Source: Halogranum amylolyticum (GTDB lineage Archaea > Halobacteriota > Halobacteria > Halobacteriales > Haloferacaceae). Taken from it: a stretch of 32,729 nucleotides of DNA. The translations under genes and the position numbers were made by a program. The notes below the pieces were generated by a model that was not told where the DNA came from, did not search any database, and saw only the letters and a program-made list of their open reading frames with translations. The stretch is taken from positions 1 to 32,729 of the forward strand of contig NZ_FODV01000031.1 of assembly GCF_900110465.1 (NCBI RefSeq), in the 5' to 3' direction. Shown here in pieces: positions 31,252 to 32,729 of the stretch (position 1 is the first letter of the stretch; every line of letters starts with the position of its first letter).

Positions 31252-32729
31252 ATGGCTTCACAACAGACCGAACAGACGTACCGCCACTACATCGGCGGAG
31301 AGTGGACAGACGGTGACGGATCGGAGACGTTCGAGAGCGAGAACCCGGCGACGGGCGAGGTGCTCGGCGAGTTCCGCCGTGGCACCGAATCGGACGTCGA
31401 CGCCGCGCTCGCGGAGGCCGAAGAAGCGGCTGAGGAGTGGCAGGCGCTGTCGCACATCGACCGCGCGGAGTACCTCTGGGAGATCTACCACGAACTGCGC
31501 GAGCGGACCGACGAACTGGGCGAGATCGTCTCCAAAGAGTGCGGCAAGGAGATCTCGGAGGGACGGGCGGACGTGATCGAGGCGTATCACATGGTCGAGT
31601 GGGCCGCCGGCGACGCTCGCCATCCGAAGGGCGACGTGGTGCCGAGCGAGATCCCCTCGAAGGACGCCTACATGCGGCGGAAACCGCGGGGTGTCGTGGG
31701 CTGTATCACGCCGTGGAACTTCCCGGTGGCGATCCCGTTTTGGCACATGGCCGTCGCGTTGGTCGAGGGCAACACGATCGTCTGGAAGCCGGCCGAACAG
31801 ACGCCGTGGTGCGGACAGATCATCGCCGAGATGTTCGAGGAGGCGGGCATCCCCGAGGGCGTGTTCAACATGGTCCAAGGGTTCGGCGACGCGGGGGCGT
31901 CGATCGTCGAAGACGAGCGCGTCGACACGGTTCTGTTCACGGGGAGCGCCGAGGTGGGCCACGAGGTCGCCGAGAAGGTGGCTCAACAGCCCGGCAAACT
32001 GGCGGCCTGCGAGATGGGCGGGAAGAACAACGTCGTAATCACCGAAGAGGCAGATCTGGACATCGCCGTGCACTCGGCGCTGATGTCGTCGTTCAAGACG
32101 ACGGGACAACGCTGTGTCTCGTCGGAGCGATTAGTCGTCCACGAGGACGTCTACGACGAGTTCAAAGAGCGTTTCGTCGAACTCGCTCAGAACGTCTCGG
32201 TCGGTGACCCCCTCGAAGAGGACACGTTCATGGGGCCGCTCATCGAGGCCGAGCACAAGGAGAAGGTTACGAAGTACAACCAACTGGCCAAAGACGAGGA
32301 CGTGAACGTGTTGGTCGACCGGACCGAGTTGGACGCCGAGGAGATTCCGGAGGGGCACGAGGACGGCCACTGGGTGGGTCCGTTCGTCTACGAGGCCGAC
32401 GCCTGGGAGGACCTCCGCTGTACCCACGAGGAAGTGTTCGGCCCGCACGTGGCGCTGCTGAAATACTCCGGTGACGTCGAGGAGGGCGTCGCGATCCAGA
32501 ACGACACCGACTACGGACTCGCCGGTGCCATCATCTCGGAGAACTACCGCCAGATCAACTACTACCGCGACAACGCCGAGGTCGGCCTCGCCTACGGCAA
32601 CCTCCCGTGTATCGGCGCGGAGGTCCACCTGCCGTTCGGCGGGGTCAAGAAGTCCGGCAACGGCTACCCCTCGGCCCGTGAGATCATCGAGGCTGTCACC
32701 GAGCGGACCGCCTGGACGCTCAACAACTC
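31252..32729 (+). CDS. Aldehyde dehydrogenase, probable glutamate-semialdehyde dehydrogenase (3' end missing)
   Basis: From ATG 31252 (MASQQTEQTYRHYIGGEWTD) the frame is open for 492 codons to the right edge. All key motifs of the NAD(P)-dependent aldehyde dehydrogenase superfamily are present: GCITPWNFPVAIPFW with Asn156, TIVWKPAEQTPW with Lys179, VLFTGSAEVG, ACEMGGKN with the general base Glu254, TTGQRCVSSERL with the nucleophile Cys288, EEVFGPHVALLKY, and HLPFGGVKKSGNGYPSAREI. The reading ends LNN about where the family usually ends, so only a few codons can be missing. With proline dehydrogenase and proline racemase in the cluster, oxidation of glutamate-5-semialdehyde to glutamate is the likely job. 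Aminoadipate-semialdehyde or other aldehydes are alternatives. It is divergent from the Bat-like regulator. Confidence 0.9.
   Translation, partial: MASQQTEQTYRHYIGGEWTDGDGSETFESENPATGEVLGEFRRGTESDVDAALAEAEEAAEEWQALSHIDRAEYLWEIYHELRERTDELGEIVSKECGKEISEGRADVIEAYHMVEWAAGDARHPKGDVVPSEIPSKDAYMRRKPRGVVGCITPWNFPVAIPFWHMAVALVEGNTIVWKPAEQTPWCGQIIAEMFEEAGIPEGVFNMVQGFGDAGASIVEDERVDTVLFTGSAEVGHEVAEKVAQQPGKLAACEMGGKNNVVITEEADLDIAVHSALMSSFKTTGQRCVSSERLVVHEDVYDEFKERFVELAQNVSVGDPLEEDTFMGPLIEAEHKEKVTKYNQLAKDEDVNVLVDRTELDAEEIPEGHEDGHWVGPFVYEADAWEDLRCTHEEVFGPHVALLKYSGDVEEGVAIQNDTDYGLAGAIISENYRQINYYRDNAEVGLAYGNLPCIGAEVHLPFGGVKKSGNGYPSAREIIEAVTERTAWTLNN

Overview
The window is chromosomal or megaplasmid DNA of a halophilic archaeon (class Halobacteria). 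The grounds are high GC with strong C/G third positions, very acidic predicted proteins, archaeal TATA boxes about 25-30 bases upstream of many start codons (leaderless transcripts), twin-arginine signal peptides on the predicted exported proteins, and families typical of haloarchaea: an ISH3 transposase, a Bat-type HTH_10 regulator, an Lrp-TRASH regulator and tandem UspA proteins. The species cannot be named from the sequence alone.

Layout. 1-2100 is a mobile-element zone: the 5' end of an IS630-type transposase gene running off the left edge, a small EthD-like gene, and a decayed ISH3-type transposase. 2233-5877 is an acyl-CoA cluster: thiolase, an HMG-CoA-synthase-like/DUF35 fusion that lacks the usual catalytic residues, and a double-hotdog protein. 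6421-10577 holds a small DUF7557-like protein, a DUF4396 membrane protein, a rhodanese/metallo-beta-lactamase (persulfide dioxygenase type) and a sulfite-oxidase-type molybdoenzyme, which suggests oxidation of reduced sulfur. 11080-14624 looks like a copper locus: multicopper oxidase lipoprotein with a Gly/Met linker, Cys-rich four-helix copper-binding protein, Lrp-TRASH regulator, and a DUF302 protein.

14795-18735 holds a SnoaL-like protein, three tandem-domain universal stress proteins and an amphi-Trp protein. 18801-21513 (minus strand) holds a possible small membrane protein, an acyl-CoA synthetase and an IclR regulator. Divergent from these, 21838-26106 encodes a Tat-signal small subunit, a GMC dehydrogenase without its own signal (a candidate Tat hitchhiker pair), and an exported endonuclease/exonuclease/phosphatase-fold protein. 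26132-32729 is a proline or hydroxyproline catabolic cluster: proline dehydrogenase, an NSS sodium symporter with a small membrane partner, a proline racemase/hydroxyproline epimerase, a Bat-like regulator, and an aldehyde dehydrogenase (probably glutamate-semialdehyde dehydrogenase) cut by the right edge.

The best candidates for something new are the catalytically dead HMGCS/DUF35 fusion, the NSS-small protein-racemase unit, the copper locus with its repeat-encoded Met linker, the five-hairpin region at 30165-30327 and the phased A-tract region at 15311-15425. No tRNA, rRNA or CRISPR array was seen.
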